From CAYOLL01 sp964404765 [NCBI: uncultured Gemmatimonadota bacterium] (GTDB lineage: Bacteria > 4572-55): a DNA stretch of 7,872 bases. The DNA lies in contig CAYOLL010000217.1 in the NCBI GenBank assembly GCA_964404765.1, positions 1,568 through 9,439 on the forward strand. The letters run 5' to 3'. The notes beneath the pieces were generated by a model, which searched no databases, was not told where the DNA came from, and worked only from the letters and a program-made list of their open reading frames with translations. Positions 1-6,059 of this stretch are shown here, one piece after another. Position 1 is the stretch's first letter, and each line of letters begins with the position of its first letter. The translations under genes and the position numbers were made by a program.

Positions 1-12
1 ATGGAGCGAAGT

Positions 13-906
13 CTACCCAAACGAGACCAGAAGCGCACCGCCAATGGCCAGGGCAATGCCGATTCCCCGTTGCAGGTTGATCTGTTCTTTCAGGAACAGC
101 GCTCCGAAAATGAATGTAAAAATGGTGCTGAGTTGATTTAGCACGGACGCAGTCGAAGCCTGAGTGTACTTCATGCCGCCCAGCCAGCACAGCATGGAAA
201 TATAGCCGCCCAGCAATGAACCAATTAAGGTGAATACCATGCCGCGACGTGCCCACAACGAAGCCATGATAATCTTGCGCTCCTGATGCATGCCCAAAAA
301 AAGCAACAGAATAATCTGGCCACCAAATAAGCGCACCACCGAAACCCACAAAATCGGCGCGCCGGCGTTGAGCATCGGCTTGACCAGAACAATGCCGCCG
401 GCCATGCCTATTGTGGCGGCAACGCCCCAGATCACTCCCCAGATAATATCCGCCCGGCTGAGATGGTGATGCGTTCGTTCGACAGTCGCGGTCAGAACTG
501 CGGCAACTGTCATAGCTGCGCCCAATGCTTGCCACAGGCTCATCTCCTCATCCAGCGCGATGATCGACAGCGCGATGACAAACGGGCTGTACATCGAGAC
601 AACAATGGCCGATAAACCGGCCCCAAGACGGTTCAAACTCTTGAAAAAGAGTGTATCACCCAGACCAATGCCCAAAATGCCGCTTAATAACAGCACAACA
701 TACTCAGCCGGGGCAACATCGCGCAAAAGCGGCTCGCCAAAGGCAAACAGAGTTAGGATCATGAGCGGGATGGCTAATAAATTTTTAAAGGTGTTCAAGG
801 CGATGGGATGTACGGTTTCGCCGCTCTTTTTAAACAGAATCACTGCCGTGGCCCATACTCCGGCGGCAGTCACAGATAGAATTTCGCCCAAATAAGGAAT
901 CAACAT
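13..906 (-). CDS. EamA/DMT-family membrane transporter
   Basis: This 297-residue integral membrane protein has the two tandem EamA repeats of the drug/metabolite transporter superfamily, roughly residues 5-142 and 155-295, with about ten hydrophobic helices. Each repeat ends in the usual pattern: GLGDTLFFKSLNRLGAGLSA followed by SPFVIAL and a conserved Glu before the fifth helix, then MKYTQASTASVLNQ with FLKEQINLQRGIGIALAIGGALL near the C-terminus. Length is normal for the family. Members export or import amino acids, nucleotides or other small metabolites; the substrate cannot be read from the sequence. A short His cluster and charged stretch (about 145-152) links the repeats. The ATG at 906 is preceded by GGAG four bases upstream, which supports this start. 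It is transcribed alone, leftward, away from the DUF58 gene. The family call is sure, the substrate unknown. Confidence 0.95.
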   Translation of the reverse strand: MLIPYLGEILSVTAAGVWATAVILFKKSGETVHPIALNTFKNLLAIPLMILTLFAFGEPLLRDVAPAEYVVLLLSGILGIGLGDTLFFKSLNRLGAGLSAIVVSMYSPFVIALSIIALDEEMSLWQALGAAMTVAAVLTATVERTHHHLSRADIIWGVIWGVAATIGMAGGIVLVKPMLNAGAPILWVSVVRLFGGQIILLLFLGMHQERKIIMASLWARRGMVFTLIGSLLGGYISMLCWLGGMKYTQASTASVLNQLSTIFTFIFGALFLKEQINLQRGIGIALAIGGALLVSFG

Positions 907-1085
907 AAAACTCCGGGGTTGGATTTGAAATCAACAAGCGAGGCATAAGCGTCTGCCCCAATCTATTTTATAGTAGGTCAAATAGCAACAATTCTTTCTG
1001 CGCCGATATTACCGCGGCGTTGTTTGCGCTTGTAAACCATGCCTGAATATCATATTTTGGCGTAGCCATCGCATTGCATTTGCAG

Positions 1086-1101
1086 GCAAACTAAAGTTTG
1101 C
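1086..1101. repeat. 16-nt palindromic repeat, copy 1
   Basis: GCAAACTAAAGTTTGC: two perfect 7-base inverted arms (GCAAACT/AGTTTGC) around two central bases. It is the first of three copies in 77 bases, start-to-start spacing 29 then 32 bases. Too short for a transposable element; it fits a small dispersed intergenic palindrome or a protein-binding site. Confidence 0.8.
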
Positions 1102-1114
1102 TTTGAATGGAGTA

Positions 1115-1130
1115 GCAAACTTCAGTTTGC
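1115..1130. repeat. 16-nt palindromic repeat, copy 2
   Basis: GCAAACTTCAGTTTGC: the same perfect 7-base arms as copy 1 but with TC in the centre instead of AA. The arms are conserved while the centre varies, which suggests that the hairpin or dyad is the conserved feature. Confidence 0.8.
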
Positions 1131-1146
1131 AAGTAAAGCGGGTATT

Positions 1147-1162
1147 GCAAACTAAAGTATGC
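1147..1162. repeat. 16-nt palindromic repeat, copy 3 (one arm mismatch)
   Basis: GCAAACTAAAGTATGC: identical to copy 1 except for one base in the right arm (AGTATGC), which breaks one base pair. It looks like a decaying copy of the same unit. Confidence 0.75.
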
Positions 1163-1195
1163 TATTCCGGTTTTTGAATGGATGTAGATGTAGGA

Positions 1196-1276
1196 AACCT
1201 TGCGAAGGTTAAACTGGTTGCGGAGTCAATATTTTCAGGGCTTGCTGAACTCCCCAAATTGAGCCTTCGCAAGGTT
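1196..1276. repeat. Hairpin element bounded by inverted 15-nt palindromes
   Basis: The ends are AACCTTGCGAAGGTT (1196-1210) and AGCCTTCGCAAGGTT (1262-1276). The second is the reverse complement of the first with one mismatch, and each is itself a 6-3-6 palindrome or nearly so. Between them are nested inverted segments: GGAGT (1222-1226) with ACTCC (1249-1253), and TTCAG (1234-1238) with CTGAA (1245-1249) closing a six-base loop. The whole 81 bases can therefore fold into one long imperfect hairpin or a cloverleaf-like form. It ends 36 bases before the preferred DUF58 start, so if transcribed it would lie in the 5' leader. It could be a small mobile repeat (MITE- or REP-like), a structured leader or a binding site; no target-site duplication is obvious. 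Confidence 0.65.
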
Positions 1277-1300
1277 ATTTTGTAAATGGAAACAAATCGT

Positions 1301-1305
1301 AAGGA
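1301..1305 (+). promoter_or_regulatory. Ribosome binding site deciding the DUF58 start
   Basis: AAGGA lies seven bases before the GTG at 1313, ideal spacing for initiation there. The in-frame ATG at 1286, 27 bases upstream, has only an AAGG inside the hairpin element at a longer distance. The GTG start gives an N-terminus MKSFFLT followed by a hydrophobic helix, which fits this type of DUF58 protein. Confidence 0.65.
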
Positions 1306-1312
1306 ATCTCCC

Positions 1313-2635
1313 GTGAAATCGTTTTTTCTGACTCGCTTGCCCTTTATCTTTTGTGGCGGCATTGTTGCGCTATTTTTGCTGGGTTATTTCTATCCGGTCG
1401 GCGTGGCATTTGGCCGGATGGCGTTGTTGGGCTTGTTGCTGGCCATTGGGTTCGATCTGCTGGCGCTTTATCGTTATCGGCACGGCGTTTCTGCCAATCG
1501 CAGTGTGGCCGAAAAGTTATCCAATGGCGATGAAAATCCGATCCACATTCAAGTCACCAACCACTATCCTTTTACAGTTCAACTGGAAGTGGTTGACGAA
1601 TTGCCGGTTCAATTCCAGTTGCGTGATTTTGTGACATGTCTGGAGCTTGCGCCCGGTCAAACCGGTGACATTCGTTTTACCGTCCGACCGGTCGAGCGCG
1701 GCGAATATTATTTTGGCGACATCAATATTTTTGTGACCGGCCCGTTGGGTTTCGGGCAGCGCCGCTATCAAATTTTGCAGCAAAAAATGGCGCCGGTTTA
1801 CCCATCCTATATCCAAATGCGCCAATATGAGCTTTCCGCCATCTCCAACCGCCTGAGCGAGAGCGGCATCAAGCGCGTCCGCCGCCTGGGTCATACAATG
1901 GAGTTCGATCACCTTCGTCGTTATGTGCGCGGCGATGATTATCGGACGATCAACTGGAAAGCGACCGCCCGCCGCACCCAACCGATGGTTAACCAGTTTC
2001 AGGACGAAAAATCCCAGCTTGTTTATAGTGTGATCGACAAAGGCCGGGTTATGAAAATGCCGTTTGAAGGCATGACCCTGCTGGATTATGCGATTAACGC
2101 CAGCCTGGTCATTTCCAACATTGCGATTCGTAAACAGGATCGGGCCGGGTTAGTCACCTTTTCGCATGAAATGGGCACGTTAGTGCCGGCGGAACGAAAA
2201 CCGGCGCAAATGTTTAAGATTCAGGAAGCCTTGTATAATCAAAAAACACAATTTCTGGAATCTAACTTTGAGACATTGCTGGCGACAATTTTGCGCCGAT
2301 TGCGTCAGCGCAGTTTGATTCTGCTCTACACTAATTTTGAGACATTGTTTGCTATGCGCAGGCAACTGCCGTATCTGCGCCGCCTGGCCCGATTTCATCT
2401 GGTGGTTGTCATCTTTTTTGAAAACACCGAGTTGCGCCAAATCTACCGGAAACCGGCGCTCAGCCTGGAAGACATTTATATCAAAACAATAGCCGAAAAG
2501 TTTGCCTACGAAAAAAAGCTGATCGTCAAGGAGCTGCAACAACACGGCCTGCACGCCATCCTGACGCCGCCACAGCAGTTGACCGTCCAAACGATCGGCA
2601 AATATCTGGAACTGAAAGCCCGTGGGTTAATTTAA
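1313..2635 (+). CDS. DUF58 domain-containing membrane protein
   Basis: With the GTG start this is a 440-residue protein (449 from the ATG at 1286). Two N-terminal hydrophobic helices (about residues 10-26 and 35-53) anchor it; the rest is a beta-rich region followed by a von Willebrand A-like domain. The DUF58 signature is clear: EFDHLRRYVRGDDYRTINWK continuing into ATARR, about residues 197-221. Then VIDKGRVMKM (241-250) carries the Asp of the degenerate MIDAS-like site. DUF58 proteins usually partner a MoxR AAA+ ATPase and are thought to act in envelope or stress functions; the exact role is not known. Here no moxR precedes it; a palindrome-rich region does. Its TAA abuts the ATG of the RDD gene with no spacer, so the two are very likely co-translated. 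The family is certain, the start slightly uncertain. Confidence 0.93.
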   Translation: MKSFFLTRLPFIFCGGIVALFLLGYFYPVGVAFGRMALLGLLLAIGFDLLALYRYRHGVSANRSVAEKLSNGDENPIHIQVTNHYPFTVQLEVVDELPVQFQLRDFVTCLELAPGQTGDIRFTVRPVERGEYYFGDINIFVTGPLGFGQRRYQILQQKMAPVYPSYIQMRQYELSAISNRLSESGIKRVRRLGHTMEFDHLRRYVRGDDYRTINWKATARRTQPMVNQFQDEKSQLVYSVIDKGRVMKMPFEGMTLLDYAINASLVISNIAIRKQDRAGLVTFSHEMGTLVPAERKPAQMFKIQEALYNQKTQFLESNFETLLATILRRLRQRSLILLYTNFETLFAMRRQLPYLRRLARFHLVVVIFFENTELRQIYRKPALSLEDIYIKTIAEKFAYEKKLIVKELQQHGLHAILTPPQQLTVQTIGKYLELKARGLI

Positions 2636-3370
2636 ATGGAAAAAATCAAAATTCAAACCACCCAAAATGTCGAAATTGAATACGAGTTAGCCGGCATTGG
2701 CGACCGCTTTATTGCCGGCTTAATTGATCTTTTTTTGCAGATTGGCTGTCTTATTTTTATCGCGCTGACAGGCGCTTTTTTAGAAATAGAAAATGATGGC
2801 TTTTATCTGGTGTGGCTGTTGTTTTTAATCCCGTTTTTTGGCTATGATTTCCTGTGCGAGATGTTTATGAATGGGCAAAGTGTCGGCAAAAAATATATGT
2901 ACATCCGGGTGATCAAGTTGGACGGCGGACAGCCAACACTGGGCAGCTATCTATTACGCTGGGTTTTTCGCCCGATTGATGTGACGTTGTTTGCCGGAGC
3001 GGTAGCGATGGCTACGATTCTGTTAAATGGCAAAGGGCAGCGTCTGGGGGACATTGCCGCCAACACGACGGTCATCCGGCTCAAATCTGCGGTCAAGCTG
3101 GAAGATACGATTTTGAGTGATCTGGAAAAAAACTATCAGCCGACATATCCGCAAGTGATTGACCTGCGTGAAGCGGATATTGCGGTCATCAAAGAGGCTT
3201 TAAACGTGACGCTCAATCCGCCCGATATCCCGGCGGAACGAAGTCTGCGGGAATTGGCCAAGCAGCATATTGAAGCGCGGCTGGGGATTCAATCGGCCTT
3301 GCAACCGGCCAATTTTCTGGCGGTAATTATCAAGGATTACAATTTTTATAAGGGTGTGTGGGAGAGTTAA
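2636..3370 (+). CDS. RDD family membrane protein
   Basis: This 244-residue protein has an N-terminal RDD domain (about 1-150). The defining Arg and Asp are in GIGDRFIAGLIDLFL (R24, D31), and the second Asp is probably D71. SVGKKYMYIRVIKLDGG (82-98) and GQRLGDIAANTTVI (134-147) match the family's GK...RV and GD..A.T.V blocks. Three hydrophobic helices lie near 28-48, 56-75 and 110-131. A soluble tail of about 95 residues follows, containing YPQVIDLREADIAVIKEAL, a layout I associate with RDD proteins next to DUF58 or SpoIIM genes. RDD proteins are poorly defined; some are implicated in transport or ion stress. The ATG immediately follows the DUF58 stop and has no strong ribosome binding site, so translation is probably coupled. 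The stop is only two bases from the stop of the convergent ctaA gene. Confidence 0.92.
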   Translation: MEKIKIQTTQNVEIEYELAGIGDRFIAGLIDLFLQIGCLIFIALTGAFLEIENDGFYLVWLLFLIPFFGYDFLCEMFMNGQSVGKKYMYIRVIKLDGGQPTLGSYLLRWVFRPIDVTLFAGAVAMATILLNGKGQRLGDIAANTTVIRLKSAVKLEDTILSDLEKNYQPTYPQVIDLREADIAVIKEALNVTLNPPDIPAERSLRELAKQHIEARLGIQSALQPANFLAVIIKDYNFYKGVWES

Positions 3371-3372
3371 AG

Positions 3373-4404
3373 TCAATCTGCAGAGCCTTCCCGCAACAAA
3401 AACGTCGAATATATCGCACTGGCAAACAGCGTCAGCGCCCCGAACTGATGCAGTACACCCAACACAACCGGCACCGCGTACAATAAAGTCAGCACACCCA
3501 AACCGAACTGGATCATCACCGCGCTTAGCAGTAAACGCAGGGATCGTTGCAGTGCTTTGTTTAACCGGAAGCGGCGCAGATACAGCCAAACCATCATCAT
3601 CGCCGCTACGACGCCAACGGCCAGCCAACGATGAAAAAACTGCATCGCCAGACCGTTATTGAGTGTGTCCACCCACAAGCCGGGCGGCAGCCAGAAATCA
3701 CCCATCTTCGGAAATGTATTAAACATGTAACCGGCCTTGAGTCCGGCCACCATCGCGCCCAATCCGGTTTGGATAAAGATGAGCGGAATCAGCGCCGCGG
3801 TAATTCGCCACAAAAATGGCGGCAAATGGCCGGAAGTTTCCCTGTCCGGACGAAGCTGCAAATAGCGCAGCGCTTGCCAAAAAGTCGCGCCAAATAAAAC
3901 AAATGCCAGCAGTAAATGGGCCATTAAACGGAAATGGCTGACGTGCGGATCATTGACCAGACCGCTCTTGACCATCAGCCAGCCCACCACGCCTTGCAGT
4001 GCGCCGAGCATAAAGAGCGCACATAATCGGGTCATTTGCCTGGTAGTAAATCGCCTTTGCCAGGCAAAATAGCAGAATGGCACAAAGAAAATCAACCCGA
4101 TGGAGCGTCCGATCAACCGATGAAGATATTCCCACCAGAAAATAAACTCGAATTGATCCAGTGTCATACTGGAGTTTACGTGCCGATATTCCGGCGTCTG
4201 TTGATATTTTTCAAAGCGCTCCACCCAATCGGCGTGACTAAGCGGCGGTATCGCGCCCATGACCGGTTCCCATTCCGTAATTGACAGACCGGAACCCGTC
4301 AGTCGAGTAATTCCGCCAATCAAGAGCATGAGCGCAATCATCCCGGCACAGAAAAGCAGCCAATGGCCAATGGATTTCGTATTCGTTTGTGGTATAAATT
4401 CCAT
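3373..4404 (-). CDS. ctaA: Heme A synthase (COX15/CtaA family)
   Basis: Heme A synthase oxidises the C8 methyl of heme O to a formyl group, giving heme A for aa3-type cytochrome oxidases in the membrane. The 343 residues form about eight helices. N-terminal GGITRLTGSGLSITEWEPV (30-48), the W...F..Y...PEY stretch (60-73) and FEFIFWWEYLHRLIGR (85-100) match the long COX15-like type seen in alphaproteobacteria and mitochondria rather than the shorter Bacillus form. Candidate heme-ligand histidines are H95, H157 or H163, H258 (FFHRW) and H319 (LHQFG). It is the last gene of a three-gene leftward unit; no oxidase subunit, ctaB or ctaG is in view. The ATG at 4404 lacks a clear Shine-Dalgarno, and the next Met (residue 22) lies inside the first helix, so translation may depend on coupling to the gene before it. 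Confidence 0.95.
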   Translation of the reverse strand: MEFIPQTNTKSIGHWLLFCAGMIALMLLIGGITRLTGSGLSITEWEPVMGAIPPLSHADWVERFEKYQQTPEYRHVNSSMTLDQFEFIFWWEYLHRLIGRSIGLIFFVPFCYFAWQRRFTTRQMTRLCALFMLGALQGVVGWLMVKSGLVNDPHVSHFRLMAHLLLAFVLFGATFWQALRYLQLRPDRETSGHLPPFLWRITAALIPLIFIQTGLGAMVAGLKAGYMFNTFPKMGDFWLPPGLWVDTLNNGLAMQFFHRWLAVGVVAAMMMVWLYLRRFRLNKALQRSLRLLLSAVMIQFGLGVLTLLYAVPVVLGVLHQFGALTLFASAIYSTFLLREGSAD

Positions 4405-4410
4405 AGGATG

Positions 4411-4443
4411 TTACGGAAACAGTTTCGCCAGAAATTGAGCGGC
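4411..4443 (-). repeat. Direct repeat copy A (duplicated gene 3' end)
   Basis: Read leftward, these 33 bases match the 3' end of the 120-residue gene (5552-5597) at 31 positions, once a 13-base insertion in the other copy is allowed for. In the frame ending at 4411 they encode AAQFLAKLFP and a stop, close to LLAKLLP and a stop in the other gene. The repeat lies between the annotated stop of the propeller gene (4451) and the ctaA start (4404), so it is either a leftover of a duplication or the displaced C-terminus of the propeller gene. Confidence 0.8.
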
Positions 4444-4450
4444 AATCGGA

Positions 4451-4457
4451 TTAAAAA
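4451..4457 (-). other. Possible frameshift point at the propeller gene stop
   Basis: The coding strand reads AAT TTT TAA T. Skipping one T of the five-T run (plus-strand A run at 4453-4457) changes the ending from DRIANF-stop to DRIANFNPIAAQFLAKLFP with a stop at 4411-4413, six bases before the ctaA ATG. The new tail resembles the end of the preceding 120-residue protein (NFWQNLLAKLLP). This could be a true indel, a base-call error or recoding; TTT TAA allows re-pairing after a +1 slip, but no stimulatory upstream Shine-Dalgarno is seen. Confidence 0.4.
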
Positions 4458-5536
4458 TTTGCGATTCGGTCGATAACTTTCTTTTCCAAACCGGTCTTAC
4501 GATCTATTAGCCAAATTTCTTTGGCCCTATAAAACGGGCTAAATCCCCAATAGGTTTGGATAAAAGCGATCCACCGACCGTCGGGCGATGGCGCAAAGTT
4601 GTATCGATCCAAACCCTCTTCGCTATAATCCGTGATAACGCCGATCACCCCAAATTTGTTCTTCAAATTTGCCAGTGAAGATTCGGCTTCGGCGAGCCTA
4701 AAAAACGGGCCACATTCCAGCACAAACTCAATGGGAATTTTTGTGGGATTGTGCAGCAATTCCTGAGTTTGAAGAATTTTGGGGGAAGGTCGAATCCATG
4801 TATCCGGCTTGAGGCGCGCGTGTTTGACAGAATCCGCCAAGGCCGTAAGTTCCGCCAGATCAAAGCTAGTTTTTAGTCGGATTGCATATTGAGGTTGGAG
4901 GACCGCTTTGGTCACCCAATTCGGCAATTTCCACTGGACACTGCGATACAGTGCTGAATCTGAAGGGGAGATTTCAGCGAACTGCGCTCCGGCGGCTTCT
5001 TCAGCGGAGATCTCTATCGGCTCGCCATGCCGGGCACACGCGCTGTCGACAAAAATTTTGCAATGCTGTGTCCTGATGTCATTTGTGTTTCTATTGATGA
5101 AACTGTAGACCAGCCGGGCTTCCTGTTCCAGAAAACCTTGCAACGTAAAAGTCTGTCCCTGAAGCTGCGGACTAAACAAAACTTGGCACGGCGTAGACCG
5201 GGGCTTTTGCTCACGATTTCGAAGAATGTACAGACCGAAATAATCTGCGAAGGCGACGAATCGACGGGATGGCGGCAGCAAAAACTTCTCAACAGTCGGA
5301 TTCAGTGTCGAAATCCGGCCGGTGAACATATCGTATTGGAGAATTTTTTCGGGAATGCAACACGTATCCAACGAATCCATCTTGGCATCGACGACAAGAA
5401 AGCGGCTGTCGGGCGACCACCGAATTTTGCTGAAATGAATGCATTCACCCTGCCAGGCCGAAACAGATCCGACCAATTGCAGGATGAGCAAAGCCACAAT
5501 AGCCACATAACACAAACACTTACGGAAAATAACCAT
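4451..5536 (-). CDS. Secreted beta-propeller-like protein with possible SPOR segment
   Basis: I cannot assign this 361-residue protein to a named family. Residues 1-27 form a typical signal peptide (positive start, hydrophobic core, VSA before W28), so the product is probably exported. FSKIRWSPDSRFLVVDAK (35-52) and FAPSPDGRWIAFIQ (314-327), followed by IWLIDRKTGLEKKV, are TolB/PD40-type propeller strands (SPDG...IAF, then I..ID..TG). Between them, about 268-312, IEFVLECGPFFRLAEAESSL and LKNKFGVIGVITDY resemble a SPOR peptidoglycan-binding fold; this is tentative. GAGGA five bases before the ATG at 5536 supports the start. It is the middle gene of a leftward unit, 15 bases after the 120-residue gene and 46 before ctaA. 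The stop falls in a five-T run, and a one-base shift would extend it by 13 residues to 4411. It could be a scaffold or binding protein; no catalytic residues are visible. Confidence 0.8.
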   Translation of the reverse strand: MVIFRKCLCYVAIVALLILQLVGSVSAWQGECIHFSKIRWSPDSRFLVVDAKMDSLDTCCIPEKILQYDMFTGRISTLNPTVEKFLLPPSRRFVAFADYFGLYILRNREQKPRSTPCQVLFSPQLQGQTFTLQGFLEQEARLVYSFINRNTNDIRTQHCKIFVDSACARHGEPIEISAEEAAGAQFAEISPSDSALYRSVQWKLPNWVTKAVLQPQYAIRLKTSFDLAELTALADSVKHARLKPDTWIRPSPKILQTQELLHNPTKIPIEFVLECGPFFRLAEAESSLANLKNKFGVIGVITDYSEEGLDRYNFAPSPDGRWIAFIQTYWGFSPFYRAKEIWLIDRKTGLEKKVIDRIANF

Positions 5537-5551
5537 ACCGTTCCTCGCACA

Positions 5552-5597
5552 CTACGGAAGCAGTTTCGCCAGCAGGTTTTGCCAGAAATTGAGCGGC
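5552..5597 (-). repeat. Direct repeat copy B with internal 13-base tandem duplication
   Basis: This is the 3' end of the 120-residue gene including its stop. It matches copy A (4411-4443) except for two substitutions and a 13-base insertion. The insertion is a near tandem repeat within this copy: CTGGCAAAACCTG followed by CTGGCGAAACTG on the coding strand. Copies A and B have the same orientation and enclose the propeller gene, so recombination between them would remove that gene cleanly. Confidence 0.8.
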
Positions 5598-5914
5598 GGC
5601 AGTCGCTTTGTCTGCGAGATTTTGAGGGTCATGCTTTTGCCATTGCGCCAGGGCCAAAGCATTGCGGCGATTGCATGCTCGCCCTCTTCGCCAAAGAACA
5701 GCAGTTGACTTTTGGATATGCCGCCGTATTTGGCCGTATAGCGTTTGTATAGCTTGGGTTGGGCAACGACCACGCCCAGGTGTTGGCTTAAAACACGCTC
5801 CAAATCCGGTCGTTGCTGCGCTGCCAAAACGCCTTCAAAATAGGCAGTATCTTGGACGCGCTTTTCCTCAAAATCCAGACTTTTTACATCTGCAATTAGC
5901 TGCGTAAAGTTCAT
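5552..5914 (-). CDS. Hypothetical protein of 120 residues
   Basis: I do not recognise this protein. It is small, with no signal peptide or clear membrane helix, so it is probably cytoplasmic. The N-terminal half is polar and likely helical (DVKSLDFEEKRVQDTAYFEG, about 9-28). The middle has aromatic and basic stretches (KLYKRYTAKYGGISKSQLLF), then GEEGEHAIAAMLWPW, and the tail is hydrophobic with Trp and Leu (PPLNFWQNLLAKLLP). The ATG at 5914 has a strong GAGGAA five bases upstream, good support for a real gene. It is the first gene of the leftward unit that continues to the propeller gene 15 bases on and then to ctaA. Its last codons are duplicated before ctaA. A role in oxidase or heme assembly can only be guessed from position. 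Confidence 0.75.
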   Translation of the reverse strand: MNFTQLIADVKSLDFEEKRVQDTAYFEGVLAAQQRPDLERVLSQHLGVVVAQPKLYKRYTAKYGGISKSQLLFFGEEGEHAIAAMLWPWRNGKSMTLKISQTKRLPPLNFWQNLLAKLLP

Positions 5915-5944
5915 GATAATTCCTCATTCGGGGGTTGGAATTTT

Positions 5945-5977
5945 AGATTTTCCAAATCTCAAAGATTTGGAAAATCT
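5945..5977. repeat. Perfect 15-bp inverted repeat with three-base loop
   Basis: AGATTTTCCAAATCT, then CAA, then AGATTTGGAAAATCT: the arms are exact reverse complements. Each arm is itself a 6-3-6 palindrome (AGATTT-TCC-AAATCT), so other pairings exist, such as AAAGATTT (5961-5968) with AAATCTTT (5972-5979). It lies upstream of both diverging genes, so a terminator role for either is unlikely. It resembles the paired palindromes at 1196-1276 in design. Confidence 0.85.
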
Positions 5978-6059
5978 TTGATCACCTAAAGAAATGTTGC
6001 TAACCCAAAAAGGTCAAGGAGAAATTCACAACTATCTGCTTGCATTTCCAGGCATGAAG

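Larger units (their letters stand above)
907..1312. other. Divergent intergenic region rich in palindromic repeats
   Basis: About 400 bases separate the leftward EamA gene from the rightward DUF58 gene, so promoters for both should lie here. I see no credible gene. The left third (907-1080) shows only a TATAAA-like box on the minus strand (967-972), about 60 bases before the EamA start, without a good -35 partner. The right part holds three 16-nt palindromes (1086-1162), a 10-base direct repeat TTTGAATGGA (1102-1111 and 1173-1182) and a hairpin element (1196-1276). No good -10/-35 pair for the DUF58 gene stands out. Confidence 0.6.

Noticed and set aside
967-972. Minus-strand TATAAA as the EamA promoter
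   Set aside because: Position is plausible, but no -35 match occurs at normal spacing; the nearest TTGTTG is only 13 bases away, so I did not list it as a promoter.
1039-1065. Tiny open frame MPEYHILA in the first intergenic region
   Set aside because: Only eight codons, no ribosome binding site and no sign of coding beyond chance.
1086-1162. CRISPR array
   Set aside because: The three repeats are 16-nt palindromes with spacers of about 13-16 bases, far too short, and no cas gene is present.
1286-1312. ATG at 1286 as the DUF58 start
   Set aside because: It is in frame but has a weaker, more distant ribosome binding site inside the hairpin element; the GTG at 1313 has AAGGA at ideal spacing and a better family N-terminus.
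4451-4457. prfB-type programmed +1 frameshift
   Set aside because: The slippery TTT TAA is present, but there is no Shine-Dalgarno-like stimulator a few bases upstream, so a plain indel or base error is at least as likely.
5027-5752. Plus-strand open frame of 241 codons
   Set aside because: It runs antisense across two better supported minus-strand genes with good ribosome binding sites, and its translation shows no recognisable domain or hydrophobic pattern.
5945-5977. Rho-independent terminator
   Set aside because: The stem is strong but AT-rich, has no U-run in the expected place and lies upstream of two diverging genes, where neither transcript should end.
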